Assembly (NCBI GenBank): GCA_905221605.1
Contig: CAJNDS010002413.1
Span: 1,010,641 to 1,074,640, forward strand
Reading direction: 5' to 3'
Length of the DNA: 64,000 nucleotides
Source of the DNA: Symbiodinium natans
Taxonomy: Eukaryota; Sar; Dinophyceae; Suessiales; Symbiodiniaceae
Positions within the stretch are counted from its first letter, which is position 1. Each line of letters begins with the position of its first letter. Position numbers and translations under genes: made by a program. Below, piece after piece: positions 33,712-43,605 of the stretch. The notes under the pieces were generated by a model. The model saw only the letters and a program-made list of their open reading frames with translations, had not been told where the DNA came from and searched no databases.

Positions 33712-35510
33712 ATACTAGCTGCATGCATTTGTCCTCTTGACACACAAAGGACTGCTCATGTTTGCGTAGCCTGGAAGCAGTGCGTTTTCCAAGCTGTCCA
33801 AAACGCTCTTTGCCAAAACCTTTGGAAATCCAAGCCTCCAAACCACCAAACCACCAAACCACCAAACCACCAAAACCTACGAACAAAAATCCAACCTACG
33901 TTGAAACAGATAGCAAAACATATGCAAAAAACAACAAAAACAAAAAGACAACAAAAAACATCTAAACTCTTCATAAGCCTTTTTTTTGGAACTCCTGCTC
34001 TCCTCTCGTCCAAACATAGTTTAAAAGGCACAATGTCCCCTCTTCCCAATCTCTTTGTGGCTTCGCACATGAAAGAACCCCTGAGGTTGACCCTCAGCCC
34101 GGCGTCGCGCAGGGGCAGACGCCAGCAGAACTGGCTGCCCGATTTGGTAAGGAACCGACGCGTCGTGGAAAACGCGTCAGGACGCTTGACTGAGCGCTTG
34201 AAGGGCGCTTTTCGGGCATGTGCACCACACGGTGCATGGACTTTACTTCAGGATCCAGGGTTCAGCTAGGGCAGCTAGGGCTATAGGTGTAGGGTTTAGG
34301 GACCCTAAAACCTACAGCCTAAGTAAGTTGCGCGGGTTCAGCTCAGCAGGCCGAAGCCGTGCTGTGCGCAGCAATGTCCGCATTGCTGCTTAGACCTTTC
34401 CGCGCTCCGCAGCAAGAAGATTGTGCGAGCTGCAAGCTGTCCACTAGTCCTCACTCACCCTAGACCCGAAATCCCCAGAACCTCAGCTGTGCGTTTTTGA
34501 AGCCCTGCAAAACGCATAGCTTCGTACCCTACAACCCCTAGCCAATTCTTGCTGTGCGTTTCTGGGGTGTCCCAAAACGTAGCAAACTTAACCCCTACAC
34601 CTTGCCAGGGTTGCGTGGGTTGCTGTGTGGGGTCTCCCCCCCAGCCCATCCCGCCTCCACCCATTTTGTTTGGGGGGGGGTTCTGGGGACTCAGGTCACA
34701 TATTTTGTTTGGAAGTCCTGTCTCTAATTAAGGTGTAAGCCCAACTCTATAGTCGCCGCCCTAAGCCCCCACGCCAAAAACCTAAGCTGCGCGAAGGCAT
34801 TCAGCCCAAAACCTGAGATCCCCAAACCTCAGCTGTGCGTTTTAAAAACCCTCTGAAACGCATGTTGGGGGTGCCCCAAACAACCAGCAATGCATATCAA
34901 AACTTCACCAGGACTTGGCCTGGACCAGCTGGATTGGGGTACACGGTGCAAATCGCCGAGAAAAGAGCTCAGTGCGTTTTTGCCACCGCCCAAAACGCAC
35001 CACAGACCAGACATTCCCATGCATGATTTTCGCAACTTGCAGATTGGAGGTTTCCGTGCAAGCCGTGCGTTTCAGGGACTTGGAATAACGCACCAGTGTC
35101 TCCTCTAGTATCTTACAAAATGCTCACCCCAAGCGCACGAACATCCAAGCGCTGCTTGACAGCAACTTAGGTTTAGGGTTTAGGGTTTAGGGTGGCCCTG
35201 TACCTAATTCCCAAATAGTGGCCCTGTGCGTTTGGGCACCCGTGTAAAACGCACTGCCTGCACGGCTGTTTGAAGTTTTTAGGGTCTCGAGCTGAGTCGT
35301 TCAAATAGGAGCGAACTGTGGGAGAGAGCCCCTAAACCCTAAACTCGAAACACAAGTACCAGTGCGTTTTACCACCTCCTAGAAACGCACGCGACCCGCC
35401 GCATCGCTTTCTAAAGACCAGGAGCAGGCTGCGTCCTGAGGAGGGTCAGCGGCCACGTCCCGGACCGCGTCCCGAGACGCGCGTCCCGCGTCACGTCCCG
35501 AACGGCTACT

Positions 35511-37970
35511 AAGCCCTAAACCCTAAACCCTAAACCCTAAACCCTAAACCCTAAACCCTAAACCCAACAGTTTCGGCTGGCTTTGGTCATGTTTAAAAAC
35601 CTTTGCATTGCGAAAGACTGGTTCATTCCGGGCATCCCGGAATATTCAAGACCTTAGTATTTCAAAGCTGTTAAGATTAGCAAAAACTATCTTTGAGTTT
35701 GAAAGTTTGGGCTGTTTTTTGGTTTGCAGAAAGTTCGGCTTCAGCTTTCAGAAGCCTAGCTGTTTGTTGACACTGAGCAAGCATTTCCTTCTCCTCGGTC
35801 GCGGGATCGTAGGCCCCGAGAAAAACGTTAGCCTCTGTCATAACCCGAGACCCGCAGTCCTACAGCCTAGTCCCGAACCCTCGGACCTTCAGGCCTAACC
35901 CTTAAACTCCCAGCCCCCAACTAATTACAGAGCCCATCGCCAGACGCATGCGCGAATGGCTACGAAATGCATGGAGGCCCATTCTTTTGGAGGTTTGGGG
36001 TTTAGGTTGGTTCTTTAACCCCGCCTCTCCCCCAAATGCTGCTTTGGAGATTTGGAGTTTTAGGGCTTTAGGGTTTAGGGCTTTTGGGCCTTAAACGCCC
36101 AAAAGCCCTAGGCCATTGGGGTTGGGGGGATAATTTTGCAGAGAACATACTTCCTGTTTCTAGGGCTAGGCTCACGCACCCCATGCAGCATGGCACGCTT
36201 CTTTTTTCCGGGCTTCTGGAAAGCTAGTTGAGGGCGTTGGGGTGCTTAGGAATTGGGGCAAAGGTTTTTGTTTTGGGATGGTGGAGGGTTGCGGGTCACG
36301 CTTTTGAGCCTCCAAAAACCCCCAGAAACTTCGAACGCCCTAAAGTTCAGAATTCGGATCCCTCCGACCCGCAAACTCCCGGCCTTAAACACTCAGCCTG
36401 TTCCTCCTCGTGGTCATGCGCTGAACAAATGGCAGCTGGTGCCGAAACCTAAACCCTACACTCTCTAAACCCTGAACCTTGAGCCTTTGGGACGGGTGTA
36501 GCGCGCACTCAAGCGGTTTAGGGTTTAGGGTTCTGGTGTTTAGGGTTTGGGGTTTGGGGTTTAGGGTTTAGGGAAGACGTTCAAGAAGCCTTGTCCAGCC
36601 CTCGCACTCCCAACGCCCAGCAGCTTGGAGTTAAAGCTTTTAGCCTTTAGGGTTTAGGGTTTAGGGATCTAGGGTCATAGGGGTTCAGAGAATTAGGGTT
36701 TAGGGTTGTGGGCACTTCACGCCAAGGATCCTCGCCATGGGTGGCTCGAACGGCCCTGAACCCTAAGCCCTAAACCCTAAACTCTAAACCCTAAACCCTA
36801 AACCCTAAACCCCTCTTTTTTAGGGTGCCCAAAACAGGACCCTACTTTTGAGAGGTGACCATATCTGCGCTAGGCCAAAGCTCGAAAACCAGTGTTTGTA
36901 AGACCTTAGAAACCCGAAACCCTAAACCCTAAATGTAAAAAACAAACCCGAAACCCTAAACCCTAAACCCTAAACCCTAAATGTAAAAAATAAACCGAAA
37001 CCTTAAACCCGAAACCCTAAACCCTAAACCCCCAGACCTTGCTTTTGCCACTCAAAAAGAGAGCTCGGGAGGCCATTGCGAAAAGAAGCCCTACGTCGAG
37101 AAGAGGCTGTGCGCCTCAGAGGTGGGGCCCTGGACACGCATGAAGCTTAGGGTTGTTTAGGGTTATTAGGATGTAAAGGTTATTGATCAGGGTTTAGGGT
37201 TCTTAGGGTTATTAGGGTGTAAAGGTTATTGATTAGGGTTTAGGGTTCAGGCTTATCTTATGGACATCCATGAAGTTTAGAGTTATTTAGGTTGTTAGGG
37301 TTATTAGGGTTATTGATTAGGAATTAGGGTTTAGGGTTCTTAGGGTTTAGGGTTTAGGGTTTAGGCTTATTAGGGTTTAGGGTGTAGGGTGTAGGGTTTA
37401 GGGTTTCGGGTTTGGGGTTTCGGGTTCAGGGTTTAGGGTGTAGGGTTTCGGGTTTCGGGTTTAGGGTTTGAGTCGGGGCTGCTCCGTCGGACAGGCAATC
37501 GAGGATGCTAAATAGGGTTCTCAGCCTAAACCCTAAGCCCTAGACTCTGAACCCTAAACCACTCTTCCCTATATATGTATATGTGTATGCATATATATAT
37601 ATATATGTATATTTGTATAAATCAATAAACAGACTTTAAGCCCTTGGTGCCCCATAGGCACAACGGTTCGTGGGCACACCCTAAACCCTAAACCTAAACC
37701 CTAAACCCTAAACCCTTAACCCTTAACCCTGGTTCGTGGGCCGGTTCGTTGGCATAGGCGCAACGGTTCGTTGTCCAGAGGGGGTTTTGGGGGTCTCAGA
37801 AGGGGAGCAGTTTCGGGCTCAGGGCCTGGGGTTTCAGGGCTCAGCGCCTGGGGTTTCAGGGTTCATGGCCCAGGTCTCTGGGCTCCAGACCTAGTCACGA
37901 GGCGCTCTGCATAGTCAGGTAAAGTGAGAGAGCTTGAGGCGGGCGCTTTAAGGCGCGTGGTGGCGGGCCC
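35511..37970. other. Telomere-like mosaic
   Basis: Tracts at 35511-35565, 36740-36812 and 36945-37030, a degenerate G-strand block at 37145-37470, and an AT dinucleotide stretch at 37565-37625. The island 37040-37140 is open in more than one frame. No gene is assigned. Confidence 0.55.
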
Positions 37971-38071
37971 GAGGGTATGGAGTCAAAGGTTTATGGGTTG
38001 AACGAACTTTATATTTTCCGAATGATATGGGATTCTTTAAGGGTGCATCACTTTCCTACAATAGCAGCTGC

Positions 38072-38093
38072 TAGTAGGAGTAGTAGTAGTAGC

Positions 38094-38140
<47 letters not shown>

Positions 38141-38434
38141 CCCTAATACTTGCAGTAGTCCTATTACTAGTGCGAGTGCGAATACGGGTATGAATACAGC
38201 TATGCTATGCTCCGCTATGCTATACTATACTATGCTATATACTATACTAGACAATGCCAGACTATATTTTCTATACTATACTATCTTTATACTATACTAT
38301 GCTATACTGTACTATACTATACTGTACTATACACTTCTATACTATGCTATGCTATACTATACCATGCTATGCTATACTATGCTATGCTATGCTATGCCAC
38401 GACGACGGCGGCGACGACGACAACGACGACAACG

Positions 38435-38467
<33 letters not shown>

Positions 38468-38477
38468 GCTACTACTG

Positions 38478-38547
<70 letters not shown>
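38072..38547. repeat. Microsatellite complex: (TAG)n, CTATA/CTATG pentamers, (GAC)n, (CTA)n
   Basis: A TAG tract (38072-38140) and a CTA tract (38434-38547) are reverse complements and flank a pentamer block (38199-38396) and a GAC block (38399-38433). The long serine-, tyrosine- or threonine-rich ORFs here are repeat translations. Confidence 0.95.
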
Positions 38548-39065
38548 CCACAATGACCTGCTGCTATGTCTACGAGAGGCCTATTGCTACTGTAACCCTA
38601 AGCCCCAAAAACCCCGAAACTCTCCTTTAGCCCCTAAACCCTAAACCCTAAACCCTAAACCCTAAACCCTAAACCCTAAACCCTAAACCCTAAACTCCTG
38701 TAGTTCCGGTCCAGGGCTGCCGCTTCGCCGTGACCTGGCATGCTACGCTCCCCGGCTCTGTGCTGTTAGCAGAAGCCCGAAAGGCCCTAAGCCCTAAACC
38801 CTAAACCCCAAACCCGAAACCCTAAACCCTAATCTCTCCTGTGAAGGGTTAGGGCGTCCTCTCAGGGCTTTGGGGAGTCAGAGGCTGGAGATCCAAGACC
38901 CCTCTTCTATCGACCCGTTAGGCATTCTATTCTTTTTTTAGGGTTTAGGGTTTAGGGTTTAGGGTTAAGGGTTTAGGGTTTAGGGGAATGTTAAAAAACA
39001 TTAAGGTTCTAAGGGGAGTATATAGTTTTGAAGCTCCAGAACGGCTATGGCCCCTTTTTTGAAGA

Positions 39066-39186
39066 CCCCAGCACTACTACTTGCTTATGAACCACCCTCC
39101 CAAAGTATAATATAGTGACGTACCCTCTTTTCAGGGCAATAAGGGGGTTGGTGTTCTTTACTTTTGGCGGGGTTCTTAAGCAAATA
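39066..39186. mobile_element. Fold-back mini-element, family D
   Basis: Starts ACTACTACTTGCTTATGAAC and ends GGGGTTCTTAAGCAAAT. The inner region includes CAAAGTATAATATAGTGA. Confidence 0.65.
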
Positions 39187-39491
39187 AATTTAAATGCGGC
39201 ACAGGGGAGGGCAGGGGTTAAAGGAGTCGGGTGGGTTCAAGGAGTTTAGGGGTTTGTGGCTTCCGGGGTGGGGGTCTAGGGGGTTTAGGGCTTATGCAGT
39301 GTGGCTTCCAAGCCCTATAAGCCCTAAATGTCAGAGGTTTTGGGTTTATGCGGTGTGGATCTTCAACAAGGCCAAGCGCCTTCTTCTTGTCAGAGCAAGG
39401 ATGGTGTACCACCTCGACCTCCCTCACCCTAAACCCTAAACTCTAAACCCTAAACCCTAAACCCTAAACCCTAAACCCTAAACCCTAAACC

Positions 39492-39668
39492 CTATGGATG
39501 CCTGCGACATGGAGGCCTTGGTGACGGAGACGTCGGTCTACCAGAACTGCACGTGTCAGTACGACCTCGACTCGAGGAAACGGTGGTCATGAAGCAGAAT
39601 GATGTCTTGCGACACATGATGCTCTGCTACACTCCATTCCCTGCGTCTTTCATCACCAACGACAGCCT
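39492..39668 (+). other. Coding-like island, possibly frame-shifted exon
   Basis: Two adjacent frames are strongly coding-like. The first reads D-A-C-D-M-E-A-L-V-T-E-T-S-V-Y then Q-N-C-T-C-Q-Y-D-L. The second reads V-L-R-H-M-M-L-C-Y-T-P-F-P then A-S-F-I-T-N-D-S-L. They change over near 39575 by one base. I recognise no family. Fold-back family A sequence follows. Confidence 0.35.
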
Positions 39669-39811
39669 TCGAGGGGCTGGTCAACTGGGTTATAAGTACA
39701 GTTACAAGCTGGTACTATATAAGCACCATGAACCTAAACCCTATTACCCTAGTAGCCCTACTAACCCTATTAACCCTAAACCCTGAACCCAAGTAGAGAC
39801 CCTAAACCCTA

Positions 39812-40032
39812 TGCGGAGCTGCAACTGGTATTGTAGAAAAGAGTTAGTGTTGGGAGTTGAAAGGGTTAATAAACCCGGAAATCATGTATGGCTCAAGACT
39901 GGGCCATGTGCCTGGTAGTAAAAGGTGAGTGCCCTGCGGTTTGGGTTTGTTGTGTGGTTGGTCCAGGGAAATCAAGGGTTTCTGTTGGGGTTGACTGTTT
40001 GGTTTCTCGTCCCCCTTCGGTTGCCCCCCGTA
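39812..40032 (+). repeat. 5' LTR
   Basis: Begins TGCGGAGCTG and ends CCCCCCGTA (the usual CA end is not present). I see no difference from the 3' LTR over 221 bp. It contains AATAAA at 39868-39873, which could serve in 3'-end formation. No TATA box is evident, as expected for dinoflagellates. Confidence 0.95.
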
Positions 40033-40045
40033 GGTTATGAGCCCA
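40033..40045 (+). other. Primer-binding site, half-tRNA(iMet) type
   Basis: GGTTATGAGCCCA starts at the first base after the LTR. It is complementary to TGGGCTCATAACC, the anticodon arm of an initiator tRNA-Met, not to a tRNA 3' end. Drosophila copia is known to prime with a 5' half of tRNA(iMet) cut in the anticodon loop. Confidence 0.75.
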
Positions 40046-40093
40046 AATTAGGCTCCCTGTGGGTTGGTTAAGATTTTATCTTTGTTTGGTGCC

Positions 40094-43000
40094 ATGGATA
40101 TGATGCGGCGTCGATCTGAACCTGGACCATTATCGGCGGCCAATGATGCCGAAGAAAATCGTGGTGATGGGGGTGAAGAACGACAACAAATGGTACAAGC
40201 GCTGACAGATGGTAGGGAGGTTGCAATGATACAACCAACGTCTCAGGTGGAAAACGAAGTGGTTCCGGTTCCAGCAGCGAATCCTTTCTGGAGCGAGCGG
40301 GCTCATGAAGAAATGAGACTGAGGCAATCAAGGCCAGCAAGTCTCCCTGCGAGCGGAGGGGATAGAAGTGGTGAAGAAACAAGAAGGCCACCGTCGTTGC
40401 CAGAACTTCGGGATCGGGAACCTGTCCCAGCTGAGAGGCCATCGTCAGGTTTGATGGGCCAGATGGAAAGAGGTAATATTGGTGAGACACAAGGCGAGGA
40501 AGAGCTTATTCCTGATCTGAGTGGTGAAGAACAAGGTGAAGATATGGCGGTGGTAAAGCGTGCGCTGAAAGAGTTGCTTGTGCAAACAAAGGAGCTGGGG
40601 AACAGGTTGCATCGGGTGGAGGAGAAAAGCTATACCTCTGCTGCATCTGGGTCAGCTTCGAGAGCACGGAGCACTGGAGTGGTGGATGCAAATGCTGCAT
40701 ATCCTTTGGGAATGACTCCAGAGAAACGGTACCCGCCAGGACAAGTTTTCTACACTGATGGTATGGGTGGTTTCTGGACTGTGTTGCCTGATGGGACATG
40801 GCTGCCGATTGAGGGCTACGACCTTCCCAAGGGTTGTGACCTTCAACCCTTGCCTGAGCCCAGAAAAGGGGATGTTCACGTGGAGGATGAGAAGGAAGTG
40901 CCAATGATGCACGTAACTGAAGGGAAGAAACCCTCCAGATTGCCTCCATTGAATTACCCCATGGGAGGTTCTGCAAGTGGTGGATACGCAAGTGGACCGC
41001 CTGGTTTAACACATGTTCCGATTAGTTCCTTGCCATCAGGCGTTGATGGTTCTGCCGCACTGTTGGGAAATCAGCCCGGTTTTGTTTCAGCTCGGGAAAC
41101 TTCAACGCAAGAGAACTCAGCAGGATCGGGTGGATATACAATGGTGGATGATGTTCCATATCGGTGGAAAATGATTGCTGGGAAGTTGGAATTAGAAAAG
41201 GTTCCGCTCACAGTTTTTACGCCCGGAATGGGACATGGACTGCCTCAAGGGCCTGGTGGAAGGGTCAGCTTACCCCCTGGAGCGGTGGTGCCACGTGGTA
41301 TGCCAAACATTGGTGATAGTTCTGGAACTGAACGTCCGGAGGCTCTTGGGAAGCATGTGATGAGCCTTCCTACTTTGGCAGACTATACACCAAGCAATCC
41401 GACGGCACTAGGTGATTGGATCGCAATGATCGAGCCAATGCTGTCTTCGCTGACAGATACAGGAAGAGTGTGGTGGCAATCCGTCTATACAAAGGCGTAT
41501 GAGGCGTATGCCAAATGGTTGAGTGTCTCTCCGCTGGAAAGGTTGGGCATCAAGGCTGAGCTGGAAGGGCTCAAGGCGGTTCGAACTGTGCATGTTTTGT
41601 TGGAGCAGAGAGCGGTGTCTTTGCTGCTACAGGCGATTCCGGAGAGATTGAAGACCGAGATTGTTTCCACTCGAATGTTGGGGTCGGTGATGATATTTTA
41701 CAAGTTGCTGACAGTCTACCAACCAGGTGGAGCAAACGAGCGCAGCACAATGTTAAACTTCTTGGTGCAACCATCCTCAGCAACCTCGATCTCAGAGGCT
41801 ATTAAGGGAGTGCGACAATGGGCGCAATGGCGTTCCCGGTTAAGGGAGCTGCGAGCATCCGAGCCGGATGCTACCTTGCTTATCAAGGGATTGGATGCTT
41901 TATCATCCGCGTTGCTGGCAAAACACCCTACGGTGCATTTCAGAGTGGCATCCTTCCGGGAGAAATTGGGGGTGGACTACTCGCCGACCTCTGAAACTGC
42001 GACACAACTAGCTGAAATGTTACAAGCAGAATTCGAACTGCTATTGCATAGCGCTGGTGAACAAGAGGTGAAGCAGGACTCGGACGCCAAGAAAAGGGCC
42101 AGGTTAAACAAGGCCCAAAAGGGAACTGGTGACGAGACGGAGGAGGGTGACAAAGGCAAAGGGAAAGGAAAAAGGTACAGCGGAGATGGTGAACGTCCTT
42201 TCTGTTGGATATATGGGAAGACAGAAGCAGGCTGCAAGTTCGGATCACGTTGCAAATTTCGCCATGACAAGGACTCCCTGGAGCGTGGAAGATGTTTTGA
42301 ATGTGGGGCCGTTGGCCATTTACAGCCGCAGTGTCCATACAAAGATGGTGTAAGTTCCAATGCGGACTCAAATCCTGAAAGGAATAGATCTAAAGGGAAT
42401 TCTCCCAAAGGGGGAAAGGGCGGCAAAGGTGCAAAATGGGGAAATGCCAAAAAGGCAGAAGTGGCTGAAGTGGGAGATGAGACGGCTAATGTGGGATTGG
42501 ATAAAGGTTCTGCAAGTCCCTCATCACCATCAACACCCAATCAGGTCCTTGCTGAAGCGTTAGAAGTGCTGAAATCTATGAAGCTGTCATCAGCGCAGTC
42601 AGCATCAAGCGGGGATCCCAGTGTTCGAATGTTATGTGACTCTGGATTGTTTCAGCAGGAAGGGAGAGTGGCGTTGGTGGATACAGCTGCTACGCATCTT
42701 GTGCGGACGCTTTTTCCATGGGAATGTTTACCCGACACTACTGTTATGGTGCAAAGCGCGCTTGGTGGTGTGACAATGAGGATTGCAGAGAAAGGGACGT
42801 TGATTAGGGAAGACAATGGGCCCCTGATTATCCCTCTCTGGTTGATTTTGGAGTTTGGGGCGAACCTCACCGTGATCAATGGGATGTGTCACGTGAGTGC
42901 AAAATCTTCGCTGGACCAACTCTTATGGTTTGAACATGGCTGTTTGGTTATGGATTACAAAACAGCTGAGAAAATGGTTTTGCATGCTGAAAGGCAGCGT

Positions 43001-43288
43001 GCGTCGTTGTCCCATTCTCAATGGAGGAATGGAAGGGCGGACTGTGGAGTCGGTTCGTCTGATGCCACGTTGTTGCCGAAGCAGGGAGAAGGCCGAGGAG
43101 TATGCGTTCTACATGTGGCCAGGGTTTCTGACACCAATGAGTGTTCGGGAATGGGCATGTTGGACTCGGGAGCATCACATCCTCTCAGATCACTTCGTCC
43201 TGGTGAACAGCTTCCGCAGCAAAAGGTGTTGGTGTCTTTAGCTGTTGGATCTCGGGAGATGTGTATTACCCCAGGTGGGACCTGGTAA
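40094..43288 (+). CDS. Copia Gag-protease ORF (frame broken at 3' end)
   Basis: The open frame starts upstream at 40064, but the first ATG is 40094 (gccATGg). Residues 1-690 are Gag-like with acidic, proline- and glycine-rich parts. A CCCH finger (C-x9-C-x5-C-x3-H, near residue 704) and a CCHC knuckle (C-x2-C-x4-H-x4-C, 42292-42336) follow, then a lysine/glycine-rich basic stretch, which should bind RNA. Two retropepsin-like motifs come next: V-D-T-A-A-T-H (near 42676) and L-D-S-G-A-S-H (near 43160). The frame ends at 43288, after what looks like loss of one C in the run at 43281-43282; the downstream sequence continues one frame over. Gag would form the particle and the protease would process the polyprotein. 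Confidence 0.85.
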   Translation: MDMMRRRSEPGPLSAANDAEENRGDGGEERQQMVQALTDGREVAMIQPTSQVENEVVPVPAANPFWSERAHEEMRLRQSRPASLPASGGDRSGEETRRPPSLPELRDREPVPAERPSSGLMGQMERGNIGETQGEEELIPDLSGEEQGEDMAVVKRALKELLVQTKELGNRLHRVEEKSYTSAASGSASRARSTGVVDANAAYPLGMTPEKRYPPGQVFYTDGMGGFWTVLPDGTWLPIEGYDLPKGCDLQPLPEPRKGDVHVEDEKEVPMMHVTEGKKPSRLPPLNYPMGGSASGGYASGPPGLTHVPISSLPSGVDGSAALLGNQPGFVSARETSTQENSAGSGGYTMVDDVPYRWKMIAGKLELEKVPLTVFTPGMGHGLPQGPGGRVSLPPGAVVPRGMPNIGDSSGTERPEALGKHVMSLPTLADYTPSNPTALGDWIAMIEPMLSSLTDTGRVWWQSVYTKAYEAYAKWLSVSPLERLGIKAELEGLKAVRTVHVLLEQRAVSLLLQAIPERLKTEIVSTRMLGSVMIFYKLLTVYQPGGANERSTMLNFLVQPSSATSISEAIKGVRQWAQWRSRLRELRASEPDATLLIKGLDALSSALLAKHPTVHFRVASFREKLGVDYSPTSETATQLAEMLQAEFELLLHSAGEQEVKQDSDAKKRARLNKAQKGTGDETEEGDKGKGKGKRYSGDGERPFCWIYGKTEAGCKFGSRCKFRHDKDSLERGRCFECGAVGHLQPQCPYKDGVSSNADSNPERNRSKGNSPKGGKGGKGAKWGNAKKAEVAEVGDETANVGLDKGSASPSSPSTPNQVLAEALEVLKSMKLSSAQSASSGDPSVRMLCDSGLFQQEGRVALVDTAATHLVRTLFPWECLPDTTVMVQSALGGVTMRIAEKGTLIREDNGPLIIPLWLILEFGANLTVINGMCHVSAKSSLDQLLWFEHGCLVMDYKTAEKMVLHAERQRASLSHSQWRNGRADCGVGSSDATLLPKQGEGRGVCVLHVARVSDTNECSGMGMLDSGASHPLRSLRPGEQLPQQKVLVSLAVGSREMCITPGGTW

Positions 43289-43605
43289 CTCCTGAAATGG
43301 TAGATCCACTAGTGCCAATTGGCAAAGCGAGCGCCTTGGTTGGTCTCAGAGTTCAGTGGCGTGGTGGCAAGTGCACAGCCTCACATCCTGTTCTGGGAGA
43401 ACTTCGCGTTCGTGATCTGAATGGGTGCCCTTGTTTGGAAAAGGAGGTGGCGCTTCAGATCATTGATGAAATGGATTGGTGTTCACCAAAGCAAGCATTG
43501 AAGGTGGCACGTATGGTTCAAGGGTGTCCGAATACGGACAACGAGGTGGCTGTAAAAGCGTCGTTGCAAAGCGCAGCGCGGACAGCGTCAGCGAAGCGTG
43601 AATGA
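43261..43605 (+). CDS. Continuation of copia protease region in shifted frame
   Basis: From about 43283 to 43600 the copia reading continues in the neighbouring frame with P-L-V-P-I-G, H-P-V-L-G-E-L and a short helical stretch. This is the part that normally follows the D-S-G-A-S-H protease core in dinoflagellate copia proteins. At about 43600 an extra base returns the reading to the original frame. Not an independent gene. Confidence 0.75.
   Translation: MYYPRWDLVTPEMVDPLVPIGKASALVGLRVQWRGGKCTASHPVLGELRVRDLNGCPCLEKEVALQIIDEMDWCSPKQALKVARMVQGCPNTDNEVAVKASLQSAARTASAKRE

Larger units (their letters stand above)
32436..35500. repeat. Hairpin-cluster segment with constant GTGCGTTT/AAACGCAC stems
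   Basis: At least twelve short inverted repeats share the same stem and differ in the loop: 32540-32568, 32768-32794, 32969-32995, 33217-33243, 33541-33569, 34486-34520, 34551-34583, 34836-34862, 34972-35000, 35065-35093, 35226-35254, 35362-35390. A half copy lies near 33365-33386. The stem is 7 to 10 bp and the loop 9 to 15 nt. The segment has few telomere-like heptamers and is bounded by related GC-rich palindromes (32436-32451 and about 35460-35490). No convincing gene is present; the ORF at 33901-34269 has no recognisable domain. Confidence 0.9.

Noticed and set aside
32436-35500. CRISPR-like array
   Set aside because: Spacing is irregular, the repeats are hairpins with variable loops, and the context is eukaryotic with no cas genes.
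37977-38644. 217-residue Ser/Tyr/Leu-rich ORF
   Set aside because: Translation of trinucleotide and pentanucleotide microsatellites.
43270-43290. Programmed ribosomal frameshift between Gag-Pro and Pol
   Set aside because: No slippery heptamer or clear pseudoknot was seen, and the shift is undone by an opposite one at 43600; indels fit better.
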